Assembly (NCBI GenBank): GCA_018399395.1
Contig: JAGYOI010000021.1
Span: 1-11,905 of the forward strand
Direction: 5' to 3'
Length of the DNA stretch: 11,905 nt
Origin: Prolixibacteraceae bacterium
Lineage (GTDB): Bacteria; Bacteroidota; Bacteroidia; Bacteroidales; Prolixibacteraceae
The position numbers and the translations under genes are program-made. The notes beneath the pieces are model-generated. The model did no database searches and was not told the origin of the DNA. It worked only from the letters and a program-made list of their open reading frames with translations. The stretch's first letter is position 1; every line of letters begins with the position of its first letter. Below are positions 1 to 8,031 of the stretch, piece after piece.

Positions 1-1
1 C

Positions 2-742
2 TTTCTTGCGGACCAAAATATTGCCCGTAAAATTGTTGGAAGCCTTTCGCCCGAAAATACCAACATTTTGGAGGTAGGCCCGGGGATGGGGGTGTTGACA
101 CATCTTCTTTTTAATGATGAACGGTTGAATATTGTTGCTTTAGACGTTGATGCCGATTCGATAACTTACCTTCAAGAAAAATATCCCGATTTTACACATC
201 GTGTTTTTTTGGCCGATTTTCTTAAGGCTGACCTTTCTTCTTTTTTTCCGGGTGATGAATTTTCTGTAATCGGTAATTTCCCATATAATATTTCATCTCA
301 AATATTTTTTAAAGTACTTGAATATAAAGCTCAAATTCCGGAAGTTGTAGGAATGATACAGAAGGAAGTGGCTGAACGTATGGCTGCTGGCCCCGGATCA
401 AAAACATATGGTGTGCTGAGCGTTTTAATACAGGCATATTATTCTGTCGAATATTTATTTACGGTGCATGAGCATGTTTTTAAACCACCACCCAAAGTAA
501 AATCGGCAGTTGTAAGGCTTAATCGTAAAAATCAAAACTCGTTGGGTTGTGACGAGGTTCTGTTTAAAAGAGTGGTTAAAACATTGTTTAACCAACGACG
601 GAAAATGATACGGAATAGCTTAAAACCAATATTAAAAGAGCTTGGGTTTTCACACCCGTTTTTAGAAAAGAGGCCAGAGCAACTTTCTATTACTGATTTT
701 GTAGAATTGACAAATGTGGTTGAACGTGCTTTAAAAGAATGA
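2..742 (+). CDS. rsmA: 16S rRNA (adenine-N6,N6)-dimethyltransferase RsmA/KsgA, 5'-truncated by the window edge
   Basis: RsmA dimethylates two adjacent adenines in the 3'-terminal helix of 16S rRNA with SAM, a late step of small-subunit maturation. The frame is open from base 2 and begins FLADQNI, which matches the family's N-terminal FLxDxxI element, so only about 15-25 residues should lie outside the window. About 246 residues are visible. The SAM-binding motif EVGPGMG is at 71-91, the catalytic-loop motif GNFPYN (NxPY type) follows at about 273-290, and the C-terminal region has the family's FKPPPKVKSAVVRL. The TTG at 68 lies inside the SAM motif and is not a real start. The stop at 740-742 is 3 nt before mgtE, so the two are probably co-transcribed. 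Nothing looks broken. Confidence in the family is very high. Confidence 0.97.
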   Translation, partial: FLADQNIARKIVGSLSPENTNILEVGPGMGVLTHLLFNDERLNIVALDVDADSITYLQEKYPDFTHRVFLADFLKADLSSFFPGDEFSVIGNFPYNISSQIFFKVLEYKAQIPEVVGMIQKEVAERMAAGPGSKTYGVLSVLIQAYYSVEYLFTVHEHVFKPPPKVKSAVVRLNRKNQNSLGCDEVLFKRVVKTLFNQRRKMIRNSLKPILKELGFSHPFLEKRPEQLSITDFVELTNVVERALKE

Positions 743-745
743 TTT

Positions 746-2104
746 ATGCAATTTGAAATTACACGTGAATATATAGATTACCTGAAAGATCTTATTGAGG
801 CAAATGATACGCTGCAATTAAAAAAATTGTTGGCAGATCTGCATCCGGCTGATATCGCAGATATCATGGAAGTTCTTACCATGGAGGAGGCAAAAAAAAT
901 CTACCTGCTTGTTAAAGGTGATGTGGCATCGGATGTTTTGCTCGAAATTAATGAAGAAGACCGCCGGAAATTTTTGGCTGAATTGCCTTCAGAAGTTATT
1001 GCACGCCAGTATATCGAGTTTATGGACTCAGATGATGCGGCCGATGTTATTGGCGAACTGCCAGACGAAAAACGGGAAGAAGTAATTGCCTTTATCGATA
1101 ATCAGGAACATGCCGGAGAAATTACTGAATTGCTCAGTTACGATGAGGATTCGGCTGGTGGTATAATGGCTGCTGAGTTAGTGGCTGTTAACGAAAACTG
1201 GAATGTGCAGAAATGCTTGAAAGAGATAGGAAGGCAATCGGAAAATATTGATGAAATATATTATGTTTATGTTATAGACAACGATAATCGGTTAAAAGGG
1301 GTTTTATCGCTTAAAAAATTGATACAATACCCAACGCAGACCAATATTTCAAATATTTATCAAAAAGACGTAATATCTTCGTTGATTGATGCCGACAGAG
1401 AGGAAGTTGCGCAAAAAATGGAGAAATACGATTTGGTTGCCCTGCCGGTTGTTGATTACAGCGGGCACCTCAAAGGTCGCATTACGATCGATGACGTGGT
1501 TGATATCATTCGCGAAGAGGCCGAAAAAGATTATCAGTTGGTTTCGGGTATTACTGGTGATGTTGAACCATCTGACAGCGTTTTTAATGTTACAAAGGTG
1601 AGATTGCCATGGTTGCTTATTGGTTTAGTTGGAGGGATTATGGGTGCATTTGTTATTTCGGGAAACGAAGAGGCATTGGAGCACATCCCTAACATGGCTT
1701 ATTTTATTCCGCTGATTGGTGCGATGGCAGGTAATGTTGGCGTACAGTCATCTTCAATAGTGGTGCAAAGCATAGCCAGTGGTGGAAGCAATTTTCACAG
1801 TATAGGGCGCAAGTTGCTCAAGGAGCTGGGGGTGGCATTAATTGTTGCTTTCGTACTGGCAGCGCTTATATTAATATTTAACCTGATTTTTGATATCGGC
1901 GGTTCAGGGCGTTCACTTGCGTTTACCGTTAGCACATCGTTGTTTATAGTCGTAATTTTTGCCTCGTTGTTCGGCACATTTATCCCCCTTGTGCTCGATA
2001 AGCTAAAAATTGACCCCGCTTTGGCAACAGGTCCTTTTATTACAACAACGAATGATATAATGGGTTTGCTGATATACATGGTCATAGGTCAGTTTTTATT
2101 CTGA
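746..2104 (+). CDS. mgtE: magnesium transporter MgtE
   Basis: MgtE is a homodimeric, Mg2+-gated inner-membrane channel for Mg2+ uptake. At 452 residues it has the full family architecture. An acidic helical N domain occupies about residues 1-130, with repeated LPxE/DxxD-type turns. A pair of CBS domains covers about 138-260 and includes VVDYSGHLKGRITIDDVV. A membrane domain of about five hydrophobic segments runs from about 286 to the C-terminus. The pore signature GNVGVQ lies near 329-334, and the last helix carries TTTNDIMG with Asp437, matching the conserved pore Asp of the family. Asp/Glu-rich stretches in the N and CBS domains fit the known Mg2+-sensing sites. The ATG lies 3 nt after the rsmA stop, so translation may be coupled. 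No Mg2+ riboswitch is possible in such a gap; any control would act from upstream of rsmA or through protein gating. Confidence 0.96.
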   Translation: MQFEITREYIDYLKDLIEANDTLQLKKLLADLHPADIADIMEVLTMEEAKKIYLLVKGDVASDVLLEINEEDRRKFLAELPSEVIARQYIEFMDSDDAADVIGELPDEKREEVIAFIDNQEHAGEITELLSYDEDSAGGIMAAELVAVNENWNVQKCLKEIGRQSENIDEIYYVYVIDNDNRLKGVLSLKKLIQYPTQTNISNIYQKDVISSLIDADREEVAQKMEKYDLVALPVVDYSGHLKGRITIDDVVDIIREEAEKDYQLVSGITGDVEPSDSVFNVTKVRLPWLLIGLVGGIMGAFVISGNEEALEHIPNMAYFIPLIGAMAGNVGVQSSSIVVQSIASGGSNFHSIGRKLLKELGVALIVAFVLAALILIFNLIFDIGGSGRSLAFTVSTSLFIVVIFASLFGTFIPLVLDKLKIDPALATGPFITTTNDIMGLLIYMVIGQFLF

Positions 2105-2150
2105 TTTATAGGTTGTTTGTGTAACCTGGCTGAACCTTGTGCGCTTTGTT

Positions 2151-2193
2151 AATGATTTTTATGATCACATTTTTGAATCTTATCAAAATCATT
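2151..2193. repeat. AT-rich nested inverted repeats in the mgtE-purH gap
   Basis: AATGATTTT at 2151-2159 is a perfect 9-bp inverted match to AAAATCATT at 2185-2193, with a 25-nt loop. Inside it TTTTGA (2171-2176) pairs with TCAAAA (2183-2188) over a 6-nt loop. The two hairpins share the AAAA at 2185-2188, so they exclude each other. A short AGGTT/AACCT stem also occurs at 2110-2127. These lie downstream of mgtE and upstream of the purH promoter, so they would be in the mgtE 3' UTR. They could be a weak terminator, but no clean T-run follows and the stems are AT-only, so chance is a real alternative. Confidence 0.3.
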
Positions 2194-2224
2194 GGTATTT
2201 TCAGGCAAAATTTGTACTACTGTA

Positions 2225-2255
2225 TTTCAGAAGGTTGATAATTATAGTATTTTTG
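2225..2255 (+). promoter_or_regulatory. putative Bacteroidetes-type (primary sigma) promoter for purH and the mre block
   Basis: The -7 box TATTTTTG at 2248-2255 fits the Bacteroidetes consensus TAnnTTTG perfectly. TTTC at 2225-2228 matches the -33 consensus TTTG at three of four positions, with a 19-nt spacer, the usual distance. Transcription would begin near 2260, leaving a leader of only about 20 nt before the purH ATG at 2282, too short for a purine riboswitch. The leader is A-rich with no Shine-Dalgarno, as is usual in this phylum. The boxes are seen; the start site is inferred. Confidence 0.6.
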
Positions 2256-2281
2256 ACAAATAACATTGAAACAATAATTAA

Positions 2282-3805
2282 ATGGCTAATAATAAGAAAA
2301 TTAAATCGGCACTGGTGTCTGTTTTTCATAAAGAAAGGGTCGATGAGATTGTTACAAAATTAGAAAAGGCCGGGGTAAAAATTTACTCAACCGGCGGAAC
2401 AAAAAAATTTATTGAAGATCTTGGCGTAGAAGTTACCGCTGTTGAAGAGTTAACCAGTTACCCTTCAATATTAGGCGGACGGGTAAAAACATTGCATCCG
2501 AAAGTGTTTGGAGGAATTTTATCACGACGTGATAACGATGGAGATGTGAAACAGTTGGATGAATATCAAATACCCGAAATTGATTTGGTAATTGTCGATT
2601 TGTATCCTTTTGAAGACACGGTTGCTTCCGGAGCTTCTCATCCCGATATTATTGAAAAAATTGATATAGGTGGTATTGCTTTAATTAGGGCGGCTGCAAA
2701 AAATTATAAAGATGTAATCATTGTACCTTCACGGAATGAATATGATGATTTAATCGATTTGCTTGATAACAACAATGCCCATTCTACACTTGAACAACGG
2801 GAGGCATTTGCTGTAAAAGCTTTTGCTACTTCATCAAATTACGATACCGCAATTTTCAATTATTTTAATAAGGGTAATGACAACCTGTTCAGGGCAAGTT
2901 ATAATGATAGTATAACCTTACGTTACGGTGAGAACCCGCATCAAAAAGGTGTTTTCTTTGGGAAGTTTGATGAGCTGTTTGATAAAATTCACGGAAAGGA
3001 GATATCGTATAACAACCTGCTCGATATTGACGCAGCCGTAAACCTTATTGAAGAATTTGACGAAACGACTTTCGCGATTTTGAAACACAACAATGCCTGT
3101 GGATGTGCTTCACGGGAAAAACTAATCGATGCATGGAGTGCTGCATTGGCTGGCGATCCGGTATCAGCATTTGGAGGGATTTTAATAACCAACAAAGAAG
3201 TTGATGCAGAAACGGCAGCAGAAATTAACAAATTGTTTTTCGAGGTGATAATTGCACCATCATACAGCGAAAAAGCTTTAGAGATACTGAAGTCGAAAAA
3301 GAACCGGATAATCTTGGTACAAAAGCCGGTTGATATGCCCGATTCACAGTTTAGAAGTGTTTTGAATGGTGTATTGTACCAGCAACGCGACCTGAAGCAA
3401 GAATTAGCTGAAGAACTTAAACCGGCAACAACATTACAGCCCGATGCCTCACAGGTAGAAGACCTGTTATTCGCGAATAAACTTGTAAAACAGTCAAAAT
3501 CGAACACAATTGTTTTAGCCAAGAATAAACATTTACTTGCCAGTGGAGTTGGAGAAACTTCACGGGTTGATGCATTAAAACATGCTATTGAAAAAGCCGA
3601 AAGTTTCGGGTTTGATTTAAAAGGGGCGGTTATGTCATCTGATGCTTTCTTTCCTTTTGCCGATTGCGTTGAAATAGCTCACGGGGTGGGTGTTGATTGT
3701 GTGGTCCAACCCGGCGGGTCGATACGCGACCAGGATTCAATAGATTATTGCAACGATCATAACATGTCAATGGTATTTACCGGCACACGCCACTTTAAAC
3801 ATTAA
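2282..3805 (+). CDS. purH: bifunctional AICAR formyltransferase / IMP cyclohydrolase PurH
   Basis: PurH catalyses the last two steps of de novo purine synthesis in the cytoplasm: transfer of a formyl group from 10-formyltetrahydrofolate to AICAR, then ring closure of FAICAR to IMP. The 507 residues include an N-terminal MGS-like cyclohydrolase domain with STGGT and GGRVKTLHPKVFGGIL in the first ~75 residues. The C-terminal transformylase has RYGENPHQ, the catalytic-type Lys268-His269 in KHNNACGCA, AFGGI, and a C-terminal SDAFFPFAD...QPGGSIRD...TGTRHF. The KH motif reads NNACG where most other phyla have NPCG; I take this as a lineage variant. The ATG at 2282 follows an A-rich leader and gives the expected N-terminus. 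Only 6 nt separate its stop from mreB, with no promoter seen between, so purine synthesis and cell-shape genes probably share one transcript. The gene looks intact and functional. Confidence 0.97.
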   Translation: MANNKKIKSALVSVFHKERVDEIVTKLEKAGVKIYSTGGTKKFIEDLGVEVTAVEELTSYPSILGGRVKTLHPKVFGGILSRRDNDGDVKQLDEYQIPEIDLVIVDLYPFEDTVASGASHPDIIEKIDIGGIALIRAAAKNYKDVIIVPSRNEYDDLIDLLDNNNAHSTLEQREAFAVKAFATSSNYDTAIFNYFNKGNDNLFRASYNDSITLRYGENPHQKGVFFGKFDELFDKIHGKEISYNNLLDIDAAVNLIEEFDETTFAILKHNNACGCASREKLIDAWSAALAGDPVSAFGGILITNKEVDAETAAEINKLFFEVIIAPSYSEKALEILKSKKNRIILVQKPVDMPDSQFRSVLNGVLYQQRDLKQELAEELKPATTLQPDASQVEDLLFANKLVKQSKSNTIVLAKNKHLLASGVGETSRVDALKHAIEKAESFGFDLKGAVMSSDAFFPFADCVEIAHGVGVDCVVQPGGSIRDQDSIDYCNDHNMSMVFTGTRHFKH

Positions 3806-3811
3806 CTTAAT

Positions 3812-4834
3812 ATGGGTTTATTTTCATTTTTAACGCAAGAAGTTGCAGTTGATTTAGGGACTGCAAACACAATAATTATCCACAACGATAAAATTGTTGT
3901 GGATGAGCCATCGATGGTAACGATCGATCTGAAAACAGATAAAATGATTGCCATTGGTGAGAAATCACGTCAGATGCAGGGTAAAACCCATGCAAACCTG
4001 AAAACAATTCGCCCGCTACGCGATGGTGTTATTGCCGATTTTAATGCAGCCGAACAAATGATCAGGGGAATGATAAAACTTATCAACCGTTCAAACCGTT
4101 TGTTCCCGCCGGCTTTAAAAATGGTGGTTTGTATTCCATCGGGAAGTACCGAGGTAGAACTCAGGGCTGTGCGCGACTCTTCGGAGCATGCTGGTGCCCG
4201 CGAGGTTTATTTGATTTATGAGCCCATGGCAGCAGCTATTGGTATTGGCATCGATGTTGAAGCCCCTGAAGGAAATATGGTTGTTGATATTGGCGGCGGA
4301 ACTACCGAAATTGCAGTGATATCGCTGGGGGGTATTGTAACCAATAAGTCGATTCGTATTGCCGGTGACGATTTAACAGCTGATATTATGGAATATATGC
4401 GCCATCAACACAATATTAAGGTTGGTGACCGTACCGCGGAAGAGATTAAGCTGAACGTAGGTGCTGCATTGTCAGAACTTGACGATCCACCGGCCGATTA
4501 TATTGTAAGGGGGCCTAACCAAATGACCGCCCTGCCTGTTGAGGTGCCGGTTTCATATCAGGAAATTGCACACTGTTTAGATAAATCAGTATCGAAAATC
4601 GAAACTGCAATTTTAAGTGCGTTGGAACAAACTCCGCCCGAGTTGTACGCCGATATTGTAAACCATGGTATTTATCTCGCCGGTGGTGGTGCTTTGCTCA
4701 GGGGGCTGGATAAACGCCTTTCCGAAAAAATAAATATACCTTTCCATATTGCTGACGACCCGCTCAGGGCTGTAGCAAGGGGAACAGGGATAGCATTAAA
4801 GAATGTTGATCGTTTCTCATTCCTGATCAGATAA
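3812..4834 (+). CDS. mreB: rod shape-determining protein MreB (bacterial actin)
   Basis: MreB is an actin-fold ATPase that forms short antiparallel filaments on the inner face of the cytoplasmic membrane and steers the elongation machinery. It is 340 residues, the standard length. The phosphate-1 loop is DLGTANT at residues 14-20. The segment EPMAAAIGIGI carries Glu137 at the position of the catalytic Glu. The phosphate-2 loop is DIGGGTTEIAV from Asp159, and the adenosine motif AGGGALLRGLD is near the C-terminus. The short hydrophobic N-terminus (MGLFSFL) is consistent with the amphipathic membrane anchor known for Gram-negative MreB. It starts 6 nt after purH and ends 18 nt before mreC. It is clearly MreB rather than DnaK or FtsA. 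No anomaly is visible. Confidence 0.98.
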   Translation: MGLFSFLTQEVAVDLGTANTIIIHNDKIVVDEPSMVTIDLKTDKMIAIGEKSRQMQGKTHANLKTIRPLRDGVIADFNAAEQMIRGMIKLINRSNRLFPPALKMVVCIPSGSTEVELRAVRDSSEHAGAREVYLIYEPMAAAIGIGIDVEAPEGNMVVDIGGGTTEIAVISLGGIVTNKSIRIAGDDLTADIMEYMRHQHNIKVGDRTAEEIKLNVGAALSELDDPPADYIVRGPNQMTALPVEVPVSYQEIAHCLDKSVSKIETAILSALEQTPPELYADIVNHGIYLAGGGALLRGLDKRLSEKINIPFHIADDPLRAVARGTGIALKNVDRFSFLIR

Positions 4835-4852
4835 AAATGGAGTAATAAAACT

Positions 4853-5677
4853 ATGAAGAGTTTATTGAACTTTCTAATTAAGTATCATGTATTCTTTCTT
4901 TTTCTTTTATTAGAACTGTTCAGTCTTACCCTAATTGTTCGTTATAATAATTTTCATAAGGTAAGTTTCTTAAACTCATCAAATGCCTTAACGGCTAATG
5001 TTTTTGAAAAAGCTCAGTCGGTAGTTGATTATTTTAACCTGAAGCGCATAAACGAAAGCCTGTCGGAAGAGAATGCCCGGTTAAGGCAGCAACTACAGTC
5101 GTTACTATTAACTGATATTGAGAATGCTGCTGAATATGCAATTGGTGTCGATACTGTTGAGGCATATTCAGCAAAAGTAATCCGCAACTCGGTTAACAAA
5201 CAATACAACTACTTAACCTTAAACAAAGGGGCGTCTGATGGTATTGAACCGGATATGGGCGTCGTTTCCGCCGATGGCGTTATTGGGGTGGTACTAGATG
5301 TTAGTAAAAATTATTCAACAGTTTTATCGATACTGAACGGACGATGGGCCATAAATGCGAAACACGAAAAGACCAACCATTTTGGACCATTGCGCTGGGA
5401 TGGACGTGATCCTTCTTTTGCCTATCTCGAAGAAATCCCCTATCATGTAAGAATAAATAAAGGAGATAAGATTATCACGAGTGGTTACTCGTCGATATTT
5501 CCCGAAGGTATATCAATTGGTGTTGTAGAGGAAGTAGAACACTCGTCAGGAGATACTTTTCAGGAAGTAAAAGTGAGGCTTTCTGCCGATTTCGGAGGGT
5601 TATTTTATGTGCAGGTGTTAAAAAACAAGAACAAAGAAGAACGGATCGAACTGGAAAAATCAACACGAAATGAATAA
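4853..5677 (+). CDS. mreC: rod shape-determining protein MreC
   Basis: MreC is a bitopic periplasmic scaffold that links MreB to PBP2 and RodA and is thought to activate them. At 274 residues it has a short cytoplasmic tail, one membrane helix at about 10-29, a predicted coiled coil at about 50-86 (including the ...SLSEENARLRQQLQSLL heptads) that mediates dimerisation in the family, and the beta-rich core at about 100-258. The core carries recognisable MreC elements: LNKGASDGIEPDMGVVS, GVIGVV, STVLSIL and the GDKIITSGYSSIFPEGISIGVV stretch. The ATG at 4853 is preceded by GGAG about 10 nt upstream, one of the few Shine-Dalgarno-like sequences here. Its 3' end overlaps mreD by 8 nt (ATGAATAA), implying translational coupling. 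Confidence 0.95.
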   Translation: MKSLLNFLIKYHVFFLFLLLELFSLTLIVRYNNFHKVSFLNSSNALTANVFEKAQSVVDYFNLKRINESLSEENARLRQQLQSLLLTDIENAAEYAIGVDTVEAYSAKVIRNSVNKQYNYLTLNKGASDGIEPDMGVVSADGVIGVVLDVSKNYSTVLSILNGRWAINAKHEKTNHFGPLRWDGRDPSFAYLEEIPYHVRINKGDKIITSGYSSIFPEGISIGVVEEVEHSSGDTFQEVKVRLSADFGGLFYVQVLKNKNKEERIELEKSTRNE

Positions 5678-6173
5678 AGGACCAATTTGGTATATCGGAT
5701 TGTTTGTGACATCTGTACTTGTGCAGGTGTTGTTTATGGATGCCATACAGTTTAGCGGCCTGGTCAATCCTTATTTTTATGTGCTCTTTATTCTTTTGTT
5801 GCCTTTGTATGTGCCACGGTATTTACAATTACTGCTGGGATTCTTGTTGGGAATTACGATTGATGTATTCTCAAACACCCCGGGTATCCATGCTTCTGCA
5901 ACAGTTTTTCTGGCTTTTATGAGGCCGTTGTTTATCAATAGCACAAATGTTGATGAGCAGGACCGGGGCAAAATTCCTTCTGTAATGAACATGGGTACAG
6001 GATGGTTTATGAAATATTCAGGGATACTGATTTTGCTGCATCATGTTTTTCTTTTTTATATTGAAATGTTTACATTGGATGATTTTTTTAACACGCTTAT
6101 GCGTAGTGTTTTAAGTGCGCTTTTTACCTTTGCGTTGATTATTATAAGTCAGTTTTTAATATTCAGAAAATAA
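5670..6173 (+). CDS. mreD: rod shape-determining protein MreD
   Basis: MreD is a small polytopic inner-membrane protein of the elongasome that pairs with MreC. It is 167 residues and almost entirely hydrophobic, with about five to six membrane segments (roughly 7-29, 34-70 probably as two, 74-90, 117-133 and 140-163). The most typical stretch is LLGFLLGITIDVFSNTPGIHA followed by an AFMRP turn, matching the G...D.F...PG pattern of MreD. Sequence conservation in this family is low, so position between mreC and mrdA is strong support. The start overlaps the end of mreC by 8 nt. The gene ends with three tandem in-frame TAA codons (6171-6179), and the mrdA start follows in the same frame with no gap. 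Confidence 0.92.
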   Translation: MNKGPIWYIGLFVTSVLVQVLFMDAIQFSGLVNPYFYVLFILLLPLYVPRYLQLLLGFLLGITIDVFSNTPGIHASATVFLAFMRPLFINSTNVDEQDRGKIPSVMNMGTGWFMKYSGILILLHHVFLFYIEMFTLDDFFNTLMRSVLSALFTFALIIISQFLIFRK

Positions 6174-6179
6174 TAATAA

Positions 6180-8030
6180 GTGGATAGCTATTCAAAGAGG
6201 AAGAATATTATTATCCTGATTTTTTTGTTGGTGGGCATTGTTTTTATTGTACGCTTGTTTTTACTTCAGGTATTGGATACCACTTACAAGAAAACGGCAA
6301 CGAATAATGTGCTTCGTGAGGTAGTTGATTATCCTTCACGTGGTTTGATTTATGATCGTAAAGGCAGACTTATGGTTTATAATCAGGCAGCCTACGATTT
6401 GCTTGCTACTCCCCGCGAAATTGGCCGGTTTGATACAACCTTGCTATGTTCAATTTTAAATATCGAAAAAGCACGAATTGAGCGGTCGTTGACAAAAGCC
6501 AAAAAGTATTCAAAATACAAGCCCTCTATCATTGTAAAACAGATTTCCCCCGAGCGCTATGCTTTGCTTCAGGAAAAAATGTACAAGTTTCCCGGGTTTT
6601 ATGTACAACCACGTACTTTGCGAAAATATAATTATGACAATTCGGCCCATGTGTTAGGGTATGTTGGTGAAGTTAGTCCTTCGATGATGGAAGACGATTC
6701 ATATTACAAACAAGGAGATTATATTGGCAGTACAGGTATTGAAAGTACCTATGAAAAATACTTGCGGGGTGTTAAAGGTAAGAGCTACTATTTGGTTGAT
6801 GTACATAACCGTGTTAAAGGGAGTTATGACAGGGGAAACATGGATGTTTCGCCAGTTAAGGGAAGCGATTTAATTACAACAATTGATGCTGAATTACAAC
6901 AGTACGGTGAAAAATTATTACAAAATAAAATTGCCAGTATCGTTGCAATTGAACCTGAAAGCGGTGAAATTTTGTCGCTGGTAAGTGCTCCCGGGTATAA
7001 GCCGTCGGACATGGTTGGCAGAGAACGGGTTGAAAACTACCCAAGGCTGGTAGGCGATTCTTTGCTCCCTTTGTTTAACAGGGCAGTAAGGGCACTTTAC
7101 CCGCCCGGTTCTACTTTCAAGATGATGAACGCGCTTATCGCCTTGCAAGAGGAAGTTATTACGCCACGTACACGCTTTATGTGCAATCATGGTTATCATG
7201 TAGGCTCTTTTTCAATGGGGTGTCATCACGACAGGGAGTTTCAGTTAGATGCTTCAATAGCACAATCGTGTAATGCTTATTACGCTTATACTTTTCGCCG
7301 GATATTAGAGTCGTCAAAATTTGCTGATGTGAAAGAAGGATACGAGAAATGGCGGGAGCACGTTTTGAGTTTTGGGTTATCTGAGACCATTGCACCTGAA
7401 ATTCCAGATGAGTTGCCCGGACTTATCCCAACTTCAGATTACTACCAACACCGGGTGTTTCCTTATTCGCGTTGGCGTGCTTTGCCAATAATCTCTCTGT
7501 CGATTGGGCAGGGCGAAATTCAAACTACACCTTTGCAAATGGCAAATTATGCAGCAGCACTGGCTAATAAGGGTTATTATTATACCCCTCACTTAGTGAA
7601 AGATATTTTAGGCACAGATGAAACCATTGTAGATGTAGAGAAACATCAAACAATGATTGATTCGATTTATTTTGAGGAGGTATTTGATGGTATGGAGCAT
7701 GTGTTTAGTTTTGACCATCAGGGAACTGCAAGGGCATCGCGAGTGCCGGGGATACGGATATGCGGTAAAACCGGTACAGCAGAAAACCCGCATGGCGAAG
7801 ATCATTCAACTTTTATTGCTTTTGCCCCTCGCGAAAATCCCAAAATTGCTGTTGCGGTTTATGTTGAATACGGAAAGTGGGGGAGCACATTTGCAGCACC
7901 CATAGCAACGTTGTTAATCGAGAAATATTTGAACGATTCTATCCAGGGATCGCGACAATATATTGAAAAAAATATGATGGAAGCAAATCTTTTGTTTCCT
8001 GATGAACCGAACTATTTTAAAATAGAATAA
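6180..8030 (+). CDS. mrdA: penicillin-binding protein 2 (elongasome transpeptidase), GTG start
   Basis: PBP2 is the monofunctional class B transpeptidase that crosslinks new peptidoglycan during lateral wall synthesis, acting in the periplasm with RodA. The 616 residues show a short cytoplasmic tail, one membrane helix at about 9-28, and a pedestal domain beginning with P52-SRGLIYDRKG. The transpeptidase domain has all three catalytic motifs: SxxK as Ser311-Thr-Phe-Lys314 (in YPPGSTFK), SxN as Ser363-Cys-Asn365, and KTGT at 530-533. The start must be the GTG at 6180: three in-frame TAA codons end directly before it, no ATG occurs before the membrane helix, and the protein from here has the expected N-terminus. 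There is no Shine-Dalgarno, so initiation probably depends on ribosomes finishing mreD. One nucleotide separates its stop from rodA. Confidence 0.96.
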   Translation: MDSYSKRKNIIILIFLLVGIVFIVRLFLLQVLDTTYKKTATNNVLREVVDYPSRGLIYDRKGRLMVYNQAAYDLLATPREIGRFDTTLLCSILNIEKARIERSLTKAKKYSKYKPSIIVKQISPERYALLQEKMYKFPGFYVQPRTLRKYNYDNSAHVLGYVGEVSPSMMEDDSYYKQGDYIGSTGIESTYEKYLRGVKGKSYYLVDVHNRVKGSYDRGNMDVSPVKGSDLITTIDAELQQYGEKLLQNKIASIVAIEPESGEILSLVSAPGYKPSDMVGRERVENYPRLVGDSLLPLFNRAVRALYPPGSTFKMMNALIALQEEVITPRTRFMCNHGYHVGSFSMGCHHDREFQLDASIAQSCNAYYAYTFRRILESSKFADVKEGYEKWREHVLSFGLSETIAPEIPDELPGLIPTSDYYQHRVFPYSRWRALPIISLSIGQGEIQTTPLQMANYAAALANKGYYYTPHLVKDILGTDETIVDVEKHQTMIDSIYFEEVFDGMEHVFSFDHQGTARASRVPGIRICGKTGTAENPHGEDHSTFIAFAPRENPKIAVAVYVEYGKWGSTFAAPIATLLIEKYLNDSIQGSRQYIEKNMMEANLLFPDEPNYFKIE

Positions 8031-8031
8031 A

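Noticed and set aside
2255..2281. Purine riboswitch before purH
   Set aside because: The predicted leader is only about 20 nt, too short for an aptamer, and no purine-aptamer core is visible in the gap.
2139..2363. 74-codon + strand open frame across the mgtE-purH gap
   Set aside because: It runs over the purH promoter and into purH in another frame, and its translation has no recognisable domain.
3083..3103. PurH possibly inactive because the motif reads KHNNACG rather than KHxNPCG
   Set aside because: The Lys-His pair is intact and the Pro-to-Ala change looks like a lineage variant in an otherwise complete enzyme.
2989..3522. 177-codon open frame on the - strand inside purH
   Set aside because: It is fully antisense to a conserved PurH region. 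The Ser/Ala/Phe-rich translation looks like reverse-frame shadow and matches no family I know.
5475..5666. - strand open frame at the end of mreC, and similar ones inside mreD and mrdA
   Set aside because: They are antisense shadows of conserved genes with no family features.
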